DNA of 40,354 bases from Paracoccaceae bacterium (GTDB lineage Bacteria; Pseudomonadota; Alphaproteobacteria; Rhodobacterales; Rhodobacteraceae). This document shows positions 1 through 8,306 of the stretch, one piece after another. The position numbers and the translations under genes were made by a program. Positions within the stretch are counted from its first letter, which is position 1. Each line of letters opens with the position of its first letter. Location: contig JACSRN010000086.1 of the NCBI GenBank assembly GCA_014879735.1, positions 1 to 40,354 on the forward strand, in the 5' to 3' direction. The notes under the pieces were generated by a model. It did no database searches, had not been told where the DNA came from, and saw nothing but the letters and a program-made list of their open reading frames with translations.

Positions 1-73
1 CAAAAGCACCAAACCCTCCCAGCATGACCACCACAGACAAAACGAAAAACCCAACAACCAACCCGCACGCGAA

Positions 74-102
74 TTGACTTTTATATGGTCCGACCATATT
101 GT
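74..102 (+). promoter_or_regulatory. Sigma-70-like promoter for the cupin gene
   Basis: A TTGACT -35 box (74-79) and a TATTGT -10 box (97-102) are separated by exactly 17 bases, close to the housekeeping consensus. The spacer and -10 box hold the perfect operator at 83-99, so a bound repressor would block RNA polymerase directly. The first gene downstream is the cupin at 177. The stretch before position 74 is AC-rich and shows nothing I can name. Confidence 0.6.
83..99. promoter_or_regulatory. FadR/GntR-type operator, perfect inverted repeat
   Basis: ATATGGTC-C-GACCATAT is a perfect palindrome of 8-base arms around one central base. The TGGTCnGACCA core is of the kind bound by FadR-subfamily GntR regulators. 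Degenerate copies occur at 5289, 5344, 8744, 8783 and 8882, in front of the other transcription units of the same catabolic island. The likely binder is the FCD regulator encoded at 8966-9709 (inference). Confidence 0.7.
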
Positions 103-176
103 GTTTCGGGTGTCCCGTCAATCGAAAGCTGCAGGCGTGACAGCCTAATGCTTTGCTCCAACAGGATAGTGAGGTC

Positions 177-593
177 ATGGATATCATCCGAAACGCTGCC
201 ACCCCGTCGTCGTCAGCCCCGCCGGCCTATTTCACCGGCCGGGTCCGCATCGATGCACCGTTCCGCTGGGCCGAGCCGTCCCGGCTGGGCGGTGCGATCG
301 TCACCTTCGAACCCGGCGGCCGGACCGCCTGGCACACCCATCCCCTTGGGCAGACCCTGATCGTTCTGTCCGGCCGGGGCTGGGTCCAGCGCGAGGGCGG
401 ACCCCTCGAGACGGTGACGCCCGGCGATATCGTCGGCTTTGCCCCGGGCGAGCGGCACTGGCATGGTGCCACCGACACGACGGCCATGTCGCATCTGGCG
501 CTGTCCGAAGCGCTGCACGGCAAGACGGTGGAATGGCAGGAAAAGGTGACGGAGGCCGAGGTTGCCGAGGCGGTCGCGCGCAGCGCGGGCTGA
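177..593 (+). CDS. Cupin-domain protein
   Basis: A 138-residue single-domain cupin. The beta-barrel metal motif is clear: a GGRTAWHTHPLGQ segment carrying two His, followed by Gln and then, in the second cupin motif, PGERHWHGA with its His. It resembles the small cupins annotated as mandelonitrile-lyase-like or carboxymuconolactone-decarboxylase-associated, which can be enzymes or sugar/acid isomerases; the reaction here cannot be told. The ATG at 177 is preferred over an in-frame TTG at 153 because AGGA (163-166) sits about 10 bases upstream of it. It has its own promoter with a perfect copy of the island's operator, so it is probably co-regulated with the catabolic operon that converges on it from the other side. 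No signal peptide, so cytoplasmic. Confidence 0.85.
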   Translation: MDIIRNAATPSSSAPPAYFTGRVRIDAPFRWAEPSRLGGAIVTFEPGGRTAWHTHPLGQTLIVLSGRGWVQREGGPLETVTPGDIVGFAPGERHWHGATDTTAMSHLALSEALHGKTVEWQEKVTEAEVAEAVARSAG

Positions 594-650
594 GGCCACC
601 GCAAGACGCCGGCCAGAAGGGGCCAACCGCGCCTGTCGGTCGGCGCCATC

Positions 651-1394
651 TCAGCCCATATAGGCGCCGCCCGACACGATGATCGTCTCGCCCGTGACGA
701 AGCTTGCCGCATCAGAACAGAGGAAGGCCGCGACGCTGGCCACTTCGGATGGCCTGCCGCAGCGCGCCAGCGAGATGGTCTTCAGCACCTGCTGGCCGGC
801 CGGCGAGGTGATGAACCTGTCGACCATCGGCGTTTCGATCAGGCCCGGAGAGATCGCATTCACCCGCAACCGGGGCGCCAGCTCGCGCGACAATCCGCGG
901 GCCAGCGCCAGAACGCCACCTTTCGAGGCACCATAATGCACCTGTCCTGATGTGCCGCCGGTATGGGCTGCCACCGACGCGACCATGACGATCGAGCCGC
1001 CGTCCGGCATCTTTGGTGCAGCTTCGCGCAGCAGAAAGAACATTCCGTCCAAATTGACGGCCATCACGCGCCGCCAGGCCTCATCCGTCATCTCGAGAAA
1101 CGGCTGCTGCTGGTAGATGCCGGCGCAGCATATGATCTGGTCGATGCTCCCGAAGTGCGAGGCCGCAAGACCGGCAACGTCGCGCGCGCTGTCGGGCGAG
1201 GCGGCATCGTAGCGGACGGCAAGCGCCCGGGTGCCGAGCGCATCAATTTCCCGCGCAATGGCGGCCGCCGCATCGATGTTGATGTCGGCCAGAACCACAT
1301 TCGCACCGCAGTCGTGGAAATAGCGGGCGCTCGCGCTACCGATGCCGCTGCCCGCCCCGGTGATCAGTGCGGTTTTTCCTTTGAAGTCGAACAT
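651..1394 (-). CDS. SDR family NAD(P)-dependent oxidoreductase
   Basis: A 247-residue classical short-chain dehydrogenase, the usual family length. The cofactor motif TGAGSGIG is at residues 12-19, Asn114 is present, and the catalytic Ser140, Tyr154 and Lys158 (YGASK) are all in place. The usual NNAG structural motif reads CCAG (89-92), a mild variant. Asp37 after the second strand (VVLADIN) suggests NAD+ preference. The ATG at 1394 was chosen because GGAAGGA lies a proper distance upstream; a longer frame reaches 1481 but the extra residues are Arg-rich and non-homologous. It is the last gene of the five-gene minus-strand operon, 49 bases after the Gfo/Idh gene. It probably oxidises a hydroxyl on the catabolised substrate; which one is unknown. 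Confidence 0.9.
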   Translation of the reverse strand: MFDFKGKTALITGAGSGIGSASARYFHDCGANVVLADINIDAAAAIAREIDALGTRALAVRYDAASPDSARDVAGLAASHFGSIDQIICCAGIYQQQPFLEMTDEAWRRVMAVNLDGMFFLLREAAPKMPDGGSIVMVASVAAHTGGTSGQVHYGASKGGVLALARGLSRELAPRLRVNAISPGLIETPMVDRFITSPAGQQVLKTISLARCGRPSEVASVAAFLCSDAASFVTGETIIVSGGAYMG

Positions 1395-1443
1395 TCCGGC
1401 AGGTCCTTCCCAGGGTGATCGGCTGTGGTTTCGGTTCGGCCGC

Positions 1444-2580
1444 TCAGGCATCGAGCGGGCGGTTCGGCGCATCGACCGCAAGCCTGCGCCCCTCGGCCGA
1501 TGCCCGGGTTATGGTTTCGAGGATCCGATGCAGTTCCACCGCATCGTCGAAGGTCGGGGCGGTGCGTGTTCCATTCCGGATATCGTCGGCCATCCGGGCA
1601 TAAAGGCGGCCGACATTCGCGGGGTTGATGTTTTCAGCCCAGGGACCGGCGGTATATTCGACGGGTACCTCAAGATCGCGCCAGGCTCCGTCCTGGCCCT
1701 GCCCGCCCTGCAGTTGCAGGTCCACCTGCTGCGTGCCGCCGTGCAGCCCGGTGATGCGCAGGTCGCCGTCGGTGCCGTTGATCTCCCAGCACAGGCCCTG
1801 ACCATCGCGCGGCATTCCGCCCCGGTAATGCATCGTCAGCAGGATGCCATCCCCGACCCTGGCCTGCACCGCAACCTGATCGGGCGTGTCGAAGGGCACC
1901 ATCGCGCCGGTTTCGGGCAGCAGGATGGTCTTGCGCCGATTGTCGACCACGGCGGCAACTTCGCTGATGTCGCCCAGGACATCGCGTATTGCCGCCAGGG
2001 TGTGGCCGATCGGGATGGTCAGCATCGAGGCGCCATTGCGGTTGTCGAGCAGATAGCCGCGGGCCGCCGCATCGTCATGCACCGGCCCCCAACTGCGGCC
2101 GCGTGCCGTGACGGTGGAGGACAGCACCCGCCCGACATAACCGTCGCGCAGCAGATCGCGGACATAGCGGATCACCGGCGAGACACGGGCCTGCGTGCCG
2201 GCTATGCCCAGCACGCCCGCGTCCCGTACCATGCGCGCCATCTCCTGCCCTTCGGCAAGTCCGTTGCCCAGAGGCCATTCGCAATAGACATGCTTGCCGG
2301 CCACCGCCGCCGCCCGGACCAGGCCGAGGTGATAGGGCACGCGAACAGTGACGGAGATCATGTCGATCTCGGGCGAGGCGGCCATGGCCTGCACATTCTC
2401 GAAAGCAAGCGGAATGTCGCAGGCCTCAGCCGCGCGCTGTGCGCTTGCCAAAGAGGTATTGGCGACGCCCATGATCGCGAAACGGTCCGACAGCAGCCGA
2501 AGCGCTGGAATATGCGATCGTGCGGCCCAGCTCTTGCCGGGCTGCAGCCCGACAAATCCGACACGGATCTTGCTGCTCAT
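1444..2580 (-). CDS. Gfo/Idh/MocA family oxidoreductase
   Basis: A 378-residue NAD(P)-dependent dehydrogenase. The N-terminal Rossmann fold begins with VGFVGLQPGKSWA and carries the family's EKP-like motif as CEWPLG near residue 100, with the Lys replaced by Trp. That Lys normally assists catalysis or cofactor binding, so the enzyme may be atypical, closer to Gal80-like members. The C-terminal half is the mixed alpha/beta substrate domain. An AGGAG Shine-Dalgarno overlaps the stop codon of the upstream thiolase gene (9-base gap), indicating tight coupling. Family members oxidise sugars, inositols and related polyols. Here it sits with CoA-dependent enzymes, so the substrate may be a sugar-acid-like ring, which is only inference. 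Confidence 0.85.
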   Translation of the reverse strand: MSSKIRVGFVGLQPGKSWAARSHIPALRLLSDRFAIMGVANTSLASAQRAAEACDIPLAFENVQAMAASPEIDMISVTVRVPYHLGLVRAAAVAGKHVYCEWPLGNGLAEGQEMARMVRDAGVLGIAGTQARVSPVIRYVRDLLRDGYVGRVLSSTVTARGRSWGPVHDDAAARGYLLDNRNGASMLTIPIGHTLAAIRDVLGDISEVAAVVDNRRKTILLPETGAMVPFDTPDQVAVQARVGDGILLTMHYRGGMPRDGQGLCWEINGTDGDLRITGLHGGTQQVDLQLQGGQGQDGAWRDLEVPVEYTAGPWAENINPANVGRLYARMADDIRNGTRTAPTFDDAVELHRILETITRASAEGRRLAVDAPNRPLDA

Positions 2581-2589
2581 CTCTGTCTC

Positions 2590-3756
2590 CTAGCGCCTGC
2601 GCTCAAGGATGCTGACGTAGTTGGCCACCGCCGCACCGCCCATGTTGAAGATGCCACCCAGAACGGGATCGCGCAGTTGCATCTCGCCGGCCTCGCCGCA
2701 CAATTGCATCGCGCTTAACACATGCATCGAGACCCCGGTGGCGCCGATCGGGTGGCCCTTTGCCTTCAACCCGCCAGAAACGTTCACCGGCAGGCGGCCA
2801 TCTGGCATCGTCCAGCCTTCCCGCAGGGCCATTGCGCCCTTGCCTGGCGGGGTCAGGCCCATGGCTTCGTATTCGATCAGTTCGGCGATGGTGAAGCAGT
2901 CATGGGTCTCGACGAAGGACAGATCGTCCAGCGCGATCCCGGCCTGCTCCAGAGCTCGCCGCCAGGCGACCGAGCACCCCTCGAAACCCACGATGTCCCG
3001 CCGGGACATCGGCAGAAAGTCCTGGACATGTGCATTGGCGCGGAACCGGACGGCGCGGGGCGCCGTCACGGCCGCGTCGTCCGACATCAGCACGACGGCC
3101 GCCGCACCGTCGGAGACAAGCGAACAATCGGTCCGTTTCAGCGGCCCGGCCACGATGGGGTTCCGGTCGCTCAGCGTCCGGCAGAATTCATATCCCAGAT
3201 CCTTGCGCATCTGGGCATAGGGGTTGCGGCACCCGTTGCGGTGGTTCTTGGCCGCGATCATCGCCAGCGCGTCGGACTGGTCGCCATAGCGCTGGAAATA
3301 GAGATCGGCGATCTTGCCGAAGACGCCGGCGAAACCGCCCGGGGTATCACCATCCTCGGGCAGATAGGACGCCCGCAACAGGTTCTCGCCGATCTGAGGG
3401 CCGGGCGTGGTCGTCATCTGCTCGACGCCGACCACCAGCACGATGCGCGCCCGCCCGGCCTCGATCGACTTGATCCCCTGCGCGATCGCGGCCGAGCCGG
3501 TCGCGCAGGCGTTCTCGACCCGGGTCGCCGGCGTGAAGCGGAAGGCGTCGTCGGCCTGCAGCACCAGGGCGGCCGTGAAGTCCTGACGCGAGAATCCGGC
3601 ATTGAAATGCCCAAGCAGAATCTCGTCCACATCTTCGGCCGTGATGCCGGCATGGGCCAGCGCCTCGCGCGCCACGCGAACCACCAGGCTTTCGACCGTC
3701 TCCGCATCATGTCTGGCAAAGGGCGTATGCGCCCAACCCGTGATATTCGCTGCCAT
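2590..3756 (-). CDS. Thiolase family protein (SCP-x-like acetyl-CoA acyltransferase)
   Basis: A 388-residue thiolase-fold protein. Cys84 in the ENACATG motif is the acyl-accepting nucleophile; His285 (VETHDCF) and His335 (KGHPIGATG) complete the usual His residues. The second catalytic Cys found near the C-terminus of biosynthetic and degradative thiolases is absent: the equivalent stretch is FNMGGAAVANY. That pattern is typical of the SCP-x/non-specific lipid-transfer thiolase subgroup, many of which cleave branched or unusual beta-ketoacyl-CoAs or act with a DUF35/OB-fold partner; no such partner is visible here. AAGGAC precedes the ATG. Third gene of the operon, 33 bases after BKACE. Likely role: thiolytic release of acetyl-CoA or propionyl-CoA from the pathway's ketoacyl-CoA. 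Confidence 0.87.
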   Translation of the reverse strand: MAANITGWAHTPFARHDAETVESLVVRVAREALAHAGITAEDVDEILLGHFNAGFSRQDFTAALVLQADDAFRFTPATRVENACATGSAAIAQGIKSIEAGRARIVLVVGVEQMTTTPGPQIGENLLRASYLPEDGDTPGGFAGVFGKIADLYFQRYGDQSDALAMIAAKNHRNGCRNPYAQMRKDLGYEFCRTLSDRNPIVAGPLKRTDCSLVSDGAAAVVLMSDDAAVTAPRAVRFRANAHVQDFLPMSRRDIVGFEGCSVAWRRALEQAGIALDDLSFVETHDCFTIAELIEYEAMGLTPPGKGAMALREGWTMPDGRLPVNVSGGLKAKGHPIGATGVSMHVLSAMQLCGEAGEMQLRDPVLGGIFNMGGAAVANYVSILERRR

Positions 3757-3789
3757 GTGTTGTCCTTGTCGGTTGGGGCTGCGGGCCGA

Positions 3790-4716
3790 TCAGAAGTTAA
3801 CCTTGTCGCCACCTTTCAGCGCCAGGATTTCGCGGGCTTCATCCGGGGAGGCAATTTCCAGTCCCATGCCTTCGATGATGCTGCGCACCATCCGCACCTG
3901 TTCGGCGTTGGACGTGGCCAGCCGCCCCGGCCCGCCCCAGAGAGAATCCTCCAACCCGACCCGGACGTTGCCGCCCATTGCCGCGGCGATGGCCGCGACC
4001 GGCATCTGATGGCGGCCCGCCCCCAGTACCGACCAGGTGTAGTCGGATCCGAACAGCCGGTCGGCGGTGCGTTTCATGTGATAGACATCGTCGGCATGTG
4101 CGCCGATGCCGCCAAGCAGGCCGAAGACGGTCTGGATGAACAGCGGCGTCTTCACCAGCCCGCGATCAAGAAAATGCCGCAGGGTGTAGAGATGAGCGGT
4201 GTCATAGCATTCGAATTCGAACCGGGTGCCGCTTTCCGACAAGGTGGCCAGGGCATATTCTATGTCGGCAAAGGTATTCTTGAAGAACAGGCTGCGCGAG
4301 GCCTCCAGCGCCCTCGGCTCCCAGTCGAACTTCCAGTCCTTGTAGCGCGCGACCATCGGGAACAGGCCCAGGTTCATCGTGCCGATGTTCATCGACGCAA
4401 CCTCGGGACGGTAGGCCGCCGCCGGGCCGACGCGCTCTTCGACCGGCAGGAACGGAGAGCCGCCGGTGGTGATGTTGACGACCGCATTGCAGCGCTGCTT
4501 GATCAGCGGCAGAAAACCCGCGAAGGCCTCTACCGTCTGCACCGGCTCGCCGGTTTCGGGGTTGCGCGCGTGCAGGTGGATGATGGCGGCGCCTGCCTCG
4601 GCGGCGCCCACCGCCGCATCGGCAATCTCCTGCGGCGTGATCGGCAGGTGGGGCGACATGGTGGGCGTATGGATTGCCCCTGTCACCGCGCAGGTGATGA
4701 TGACTTTTCTCGGCAT
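3790..4716 (-). CDS. Beta-keto acid cleavage enzyme (BKACE, DUF849)
   Basis: A 308-residue TIM-barrel protein of the BKACE/3-keto-5-aminohexanoate cleavage family. Family members use Zn2+ to condense a beta-keto acid with acetyl-CoA, yielding acetoacetate and a new CoA ester. The Zn ligands His47 and His49 are visible in IIHLHARNP, and the late acidic segment VRVGLEDSLWGG matches the third ligand region. The ATG at 4716 has a strong GGGAGAA Shine-Dalgarno; a longer frame upstream begins with low-complexity Arg-rich sequence and is rejected. Second gene of the operon, after MaoC. Substrate class within BKACE (carnitine-derived, 5-hydroxy-3-oxohexanoate-like and so on) cannot be set by eye. Its presence implies that the pathway generates a beta-keto acid. 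Confidence 0.9.
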   Translation of the reverse strand: MPRKVIITCAVTGAIHTPTMSPHLPITPQEIADAAVGAAEAGAAIIHLHARNPETGEPVQTVEAFAGFLPLIKQRCNAVVNITTGGSPFLPVEERVGPAAAYRPEVASMNIGTMNLGLFPMVARYKDWKFDWEPRALEASRSLFFKNTFADIEYALATLSESGTRFEFECYDTAHLYTLRHFLDRGLVKTPLFIQTVFGLLGGIGAHADDVYHMKRTADRLFGSDYTWSVLGAGRHQMPVAAIAAAMGGNVRVGLEDSLWGGPGRLATSNAEQVRMVRSIIEGMGLEIASPDEAREILALKGGDKVNF

Positions 4717-4788
4717 GATAGTTCTCCCTCGGCGCGTTGCCCTGCGGCGCCGGACGTGTCGTCCCACCCCTGGGCGGGGCTGCGCCGT

Positions 4789-5241
4789 TCAGGGCCTGCC
4801 CATCATCAGCGCCGGGCGCTTGCAATGCGCGACGAGTTCGCCCTTCTGATTGTAGGCCCTGTGCAGGAAGGTCACGATGCCCTGGCCCGGTCGCGACTTG
4901 CTCTGGCGTTTGTCCAGCACCTCGGTTTCCGAACGCAGCGTGTCGCCATGGAATACCGGCAGCGGGAAGCGGCACTCCTCGAAGCCCAGGTTCCCGACGG
5001 TGGTTCCAAGCGTGGTGTCGCCCACGGTCAGCCCGACCATCAGGCCCAGGGTGAAGGCGCTGTTTACGATGCGCTGCCCGAAGGGGGTGTGGTTGCGGCA
5101 GTAATCCTCGTCGATATGGATCGCCGCGGGGTTGCAGGTTGCCGTGGAAAACCAGACATTGTCGGCCTCGGTCACGGTGCGGCGCACGCTGTGCCTGAAC
5201 ACTTGTCCCACTTCGAATTCTTCATAGTACAAGCCGGCCAC
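4789..5241 (-). CDS. MaoC family dehydratase
   Basis: A 150-residue single hot-dog protein. The R-hydratase-type signature is TATCNPAAIHID, in which the Asn/His pair stands in for the catalytic Asp/His of hydratase 2 enzymes, followed by PFGQRIVNSAFTLGL. Similar proteins hydrate enoyl-CoAs, including mesaconyl-CoA-type substrates. The start is a GTG at 5241 with GGGAGGAA immediately upstream. It is the promoter-proximal gene of the operon running down to 651, and an operator-like repeat lies about 50 bases upstream at 5289-5305. It probably adds water to an unsaturated CoA intermediate before oxidation and thiolytic or BKACE cleavage. Confidence 0.87.
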   Translation of the reverse strand: MAGLYYEEFEVGQVFRHSVRRTVTEADNVWFSTATCNPAAIHIDEDYCRNHTPFGQRIVNSAFTLGLMVGLTVGDTTLGTTVGNLGFEECRFPLPVFHGDTLRSETEVLDKRQSKSRPGQGIVTFLHRAYNQKGELVAHCKRPALMMGRP

Positions 5242-5288
5242 GTCCGTTCCTCCCGTACTGCGCCTCCTGGTCGGGGATCGGCAGCATT

Positions 5289-5305
5289 AAATGGTCTGGC
5301 CTTAT
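5289..5305. promoter_or_regulatory. Operator-like inverted repeat upstream of the MaoC operon
   Basis: ATGGTC-T-GGCCTT, an imperfect copy of the TGGTCnGACCA operator at 83-99, lies 48 bases upstream of the MaoC start. On the minus strand a TTGACC -35 candidate (about 5327-5332) lies upstream, which would place this repeat at the -10/start region. Confidence 0.5.
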
Positions 5306-5343
5306 TTTTGCCTGCTCCAAAAGCGATGGTCAAGGGCGAATAG

Positions 5344-5360
5344 TAATGGACTGACCAATT
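5344..5360. promoter_or_regulatory. Operator-like inverted repeat upstream of the amidohydrolase
   Basis: TGGAC-T-GACCA, an imperfect copy of the island operator, lies 52 bases upstream of the amidohydrolase start. With the repeat at 5289 it gives the 170-base divergent intergenic region (5242-5411) one site per transcription direction. I see no convincing -35/-10 pair for the plus-strand gene. Confidence 0.5.
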
Positions 5361-5411
5361 TATGACGATAGAGTTGCGCCAGATGCCGATACTCGAGGAG
5401 GAGGCCATCCC

Positions 5412-6410
5412 ATGACATCAATTCCCTCGGCCGCGGAGATCCGCGAGCCCATCCTGCTACCCGATCTGCCGATCATCGACTCGCATATCCATCTGTGGGA
5501 CTGCGCGGGATACTCATTCTTTGCCGCAGATTTTCTGGCCGACATTGCGCGGGGGCACCGGGTCGAGGCGAGTGTCTACGTCGAATGCGGCATGGCCTAT
5601 TCGGCAGATCCGCGGCCGGGGTTCGCGCCGGTCGGGGAAACCGAATATGTGCACGACCAGATTGCCGAGGGTGCAAAGATCAATCCCGATCACCGGCTTG
5701 CGGCGGGCATTCTGGGCTGTGTCGACCTGCTGCTGGCCGAAGGTGTCGGCCCCGTGGTCGAAGCCCATGTCGCGGCCGGCCGGGGCCGGTTCAAGGGCGT
5801 CCGGTCGCGGGTGGCATGGGACGCCGATCCCGTCGCGGGCTATGGCGAGACCGGCTATTATCCCGATGCCAATGTGGTGAACGATCCCCGCTACCTGGCC
5901 GGGGCGAAGTGCCTTCTGGATATGGGCCACACGCTGGAGATCTGGGCGCTGCACCCGCAGATGGACGCAATCCGCAGCTTCGCGGCAAAGATCCCCGACC
6001 ACAGGATCATCGTCAACCACGTCGGCGGGCCGATCGGCGTGGGCCGATATGCCGCGGACCGCGCGGGGGTATTCCGGGACTGGTCTGCGGCGATCCGCCG
6101 GCTGGCCGAGTTGCCGAACGTGCAGATGAAGATCGGTGGCCTCGGCATCACCCGCATGGGGTTCGATTTTCCGGGTGGACAGGCCAGCTCGTCCGACCAG
6201 CTTGTCGAGGCCTGGGCGCCCTATGTGGCAACCTGCATCGATGCCTTCGGGCCGTCGCGCTGCATCTTTGGCAGCAACTATCCCGTCGACCGCCGTGTCG
6301 CCCCCTATGCCATCCTGCTCAACGCCTACAAGAAGATGCTGTCGGGCCTGAGCGCCGGCGAGTTGGCAGCCGTCTTCGCGGAAAACGCCCGGGCCTGCTA
6401 TCGGCTTTGA
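5412..6410 (+). CDS. Amidohydrolase family protein (lactonase-like)
   Basis: A 332-residue TIM-barrel metal hydrolase of the amidohydrolase-2 group. The metal-binding DSHIHLWD motif holds His25 and His27; IIVNHVGGP supplies a later His; and FGSNYPVD near the C-terminus carries the conserved Asp. This arrangement matches L-fuconolactonase and 4-sulfomuconolactone-hydrolase-like enzymes that open lactones; amide or decarboxylation chemistry is also known in the superfamily. A strong GAGGAGGAGG lies 7 bases before the ATG. It is transcribed divergently from the MaoC operon with an operator copy in its upstream region, so it is probably in the same regulon. Cytoplasmic, no signal peptide. Confidence 0.85.
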   Translation: MTSIPSAAEIREPILLPDLPIIDSHIHLWDCAGYSFFAADFLADIARGHRVEASVYVECGMAYSADPRPGFAPVGETEYVHDQIAEGAKINPDHRLAAGILGCVDLLLAEGVGPVVEAHVAAGRGRFKGVRSRVAWDADPVAGYGETGYYPDANVVNDPRYLAGAKCLLDMGHTLEIWALHPQMDAIRSFAAKIPDHRIIVNHVGGPIGVGRYAADRAGVFRDWSAAIRRLAELPNVQMKIGGLGITRMGFDFPGGQASSSDQLVEAWAPYVATCIDAFGPSRCIFGSNYPVDRRVAPYAILLNAYKKMLSGLSAGELAAVFAENARACYRL

Positions 6411-6419
6411 CGGCAACAC

Positions 6420-6444
6420 CACGCGCCCGGGTTGCGGGCGCGTG
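6420..6444. terminator. Hairpin between convergent genes
   Basis: A perfect 10-base stem (CACGCGCCCG / CGGGCGCGTG) with a 5-base loop lies between the amidohydrolase stop and the convergent TRAP permease stop. No strong T-run follows on either strand, so rho-independent termination is plausible but not certain. Confidence 0.55.
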
Positions 6445-6477
6445 CTGCTCTTGTCCGGGCGATTCCAGGTGCTGGCG

Positions 6478-7755
6478 TCAGCCGGTGAACATCAGGCACA
6501 GATCGGGAAAGGCGATCAGCAGGGCCAGCACCACCAGTTCGGTTCCGACGAAGGGCAGGACGCCCACGAAGTTCGAACGAAGGTTGGTCTTTGTCGTCGC
6601 AGATACAACGAATGTGACCAGTCCCAGTGGTGGTGACACAAGACCGATTTCGGCGGTCTTGATCATGATCACGCCCCACCAGATCGGGTTGTAGCCAAGG
6701 CCGACCATCAGCGCCGTCGTGATCGGCGCGGTCAGGATGATGATCGCGCCCTGATCCATGAAAGTGCCCAGGATCAGATAGACGAACACCACCGCCAGCA
6801 TCACCACCGTCGGCGAAAGACCGGCATCTGCAATCCAGGCCAGCAGCGCATTGGTGAATTGCGAGAACGAGATGAAATAGCCCAGAAGATGCGCGCCGAA
6901 GATGATCGTCATGATCATCGTGGAAATGCGCAGCGTGCCGCCCACCGCATGGGTGAAGTCGGGCCACGACATCCGCCCCATGCCAAGGGATATCAGAAGC
7001 GCCCCCAGCGCCCCCAGTGCCGAGATTTCGGTCGGCGTCGCGACCCCGCCATAGAGGCCGAACATGATGACCACGATCAAAAGCACCATCGGCCAGACGC
7101 GCCCCTTGCTCTCGGTCGATGCGGCCTGCTCTTCCTGCGTCGGATCCGGGCCCAGCTCCGGCTTGAGCTTCAGGGTCAGCCAGATCGTCATGATATAGCC
7201 GCCGGCGGTCAGGATGCCCGGGATGATCCCGGCCATGAACAGCTTGCCGACCGAGGTTTCCGTCATCACCCCGAACAGTACGAACGCGACCGAGGGCGGA
7301 ACCAGGATTGCCAGGGTTCCGGCAATGGCGATCGTGCCGACGGCAAAGGATGGTGCATATCCCGCCCGCATCATCGCGGGATATGAGGCCCGCGCGAGGC
7401 TGGCCGCCGAGGCTGCACTGCTGCCGGTCGCTGCGGCATGAACCGTCCCGGCAAGGATGCAGGCCATCGCCAGCCCGCCGCGGATCTTCCGCAAGAGACG
7501 ATTGCAAGACAGCAGCAGATCTTCGGCCACCCGGCCGCAGGCCAGGAACTCAGCCATCAGAACGAACATGGGAATGGTCAGCATCAGGCTGTTGGCCGTG
7601 GTCTCGTGCACCACCGAGGTCATCAGCGCGAAGACCGAACTCCACGGCACCAGCATCGGCAGCGAAATCACGCCGGCAATGCCGAGCGCATAGCCGATTG
7701 GAATGCCGACCAGCATCAGCGCCAGCAGGATAAGGGTTCCGAGCGCGATGATCAT
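6478..7755 (-). CDS. dctM: TRAP transporter large permease (DctM-like)
   Basis: A 425-residue integral membrane protein of the DctM family, the ion-coupled translocation subunit of TRAP transporters. Length matches the family. About 12 strongly hydrophobic segments are visible, starting with MIIALGTLILLALMLVGIPI; family landmarks include the Gly/Ala/Ser-rich stretch AATGSSAASAASLARASYP and GTFMDQGAIIILTAPI. Its ATG overlaps the DctQ stop by 4 bases. The natural third partner, the periplasmic DctP binding protein, is not encoded in this window. Likely substrates are carboxylates or sugar acids feeding the adjacent catabolic enzymes. Confidence 0.93.
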   Translation of the reverse strand: MIIALGTLILLALMLVGIPIGYALGIAGVISLPMLVPWSSVFALMTSVVHETTANSLMLTIPMFVLMAEFLACGRVAEDLLLSCNRLLRKIRGGLAMACILAGTVHAAATGSSAASAASLARASYPAMMRAGYAPSFAVGTIAIAGTLAILVPPSVAFVLFGVMTETSVGKLFMAGIIPGILTAGGYIMTIWLTLKLKPELGPDPTQEEQAASTESKGRVWPMVLLIVVIMFGLYGGVATPTEISALGALGALLISLGMGRMSWPDFTHAVGGTLRISTMIMTIIFGAHLLGYFISFSQFTNALLAWIADAGLSPTVVMLAVVFVYLILGTFMDQGAIIILTAPITTALMVGLGYNPIWWGVIMIKTAEIGLVSPPLGLVTFVVSATTKTNLRSNFVGVLPFVGTELVVLALLIAFPDLCLMFTG

Positions 7756-8306
7756 GCGATATGCCCCTCGTTCTCGGGATCGGCGTGAAGGTCAGCGGCC
7801 GGGCCGATGGCCGTCAGGAACAGGCGCGCGGCCAGCAGCGTCAGGCCGATCGGCACCCAGATCCACGACCAGGAAACCGGCCAGTCGATCACGCCCATGA
7901 TCACATCGCCATTGACGTAGGTTTCGTACCAGTGACGCGCCGTCAGCCAGGCCATCACGCCGATATAGGTGCCGCTGGCAACCAGGCCGACGCGCAGGAT
8001 AAGGTCGCGCGTGCCGCGCGGGACGATGCCAAACAGCATCGTGATGCGGATATAGCCGCCGGTCCGGAAACCCCAGGCCAGTGGCAGCGCAATCATCGAC
8101 ACCATCAGGTACTTCTCGGTGACATGGTAGTTGAACGAGATCGGTGCGTTGAACCCATAGCGCAGCAAGGCGTCCGCAGAGGTCATCACCATGGCGATCA
8201 GCATGGCCGCGCCGCCAATCGCCGCGGCCGTGACCTCGGCTATGCGCAGAGGCCTGTCCAGCACGCGGAAGACGCCTACACCCGGCGAGGGCTTTCCGCC
8301 GCTCAT
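7752..8306 (-). CDS. dctQ: TRAP transporter small permease (DctQ-like)
   Basis: A 184-residue membrane protein with four predicted hydrophobic helices (around IGGAAMLIAMVMTSADALL, YLMVSMIALPLAWGF, VGLVASGTYIGVMAWL and WIWVPIGLTLLAARLFL). This is the DctQ topology. The family's RY motif appears as LLRYGFNAPISF after helix 1. The ATG at 8306 is preceded by GCGGAAAA; the frame stays open upstream to 8384, but the added residues look non-coding. It is the first gene of the TRAP unit, with the operator-like repeat at 8744-8758 upstream. Confidence 0.88.
   Translation of the reverse strand: MSGGKPSPGVGVFRVLDRPLRIAEVTAAAIGGAAMLIAMVMTSADALLRYGFNAPISFNYHVTEKYLMVSMIALPLAWGFRTGGYIRITMLFGIVPRGTRDLILRVGLVASGTYIGVMAWLTARHWYETYVNGDVIMGVIDWPVSWSWIWVPIGLTLLAARLFLTAIGPAADLHADPENEGHIA

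Noticed and set aside
2722-5343. An 873-codon open frame on the plus strand opposite the thiolase, BKACE and MaoC genes
   Set aside because: It is a GC-rich shadow of minus-strand genes with clear family motifs; its own product is rich in Arg, His and Gly and resembles no protein.
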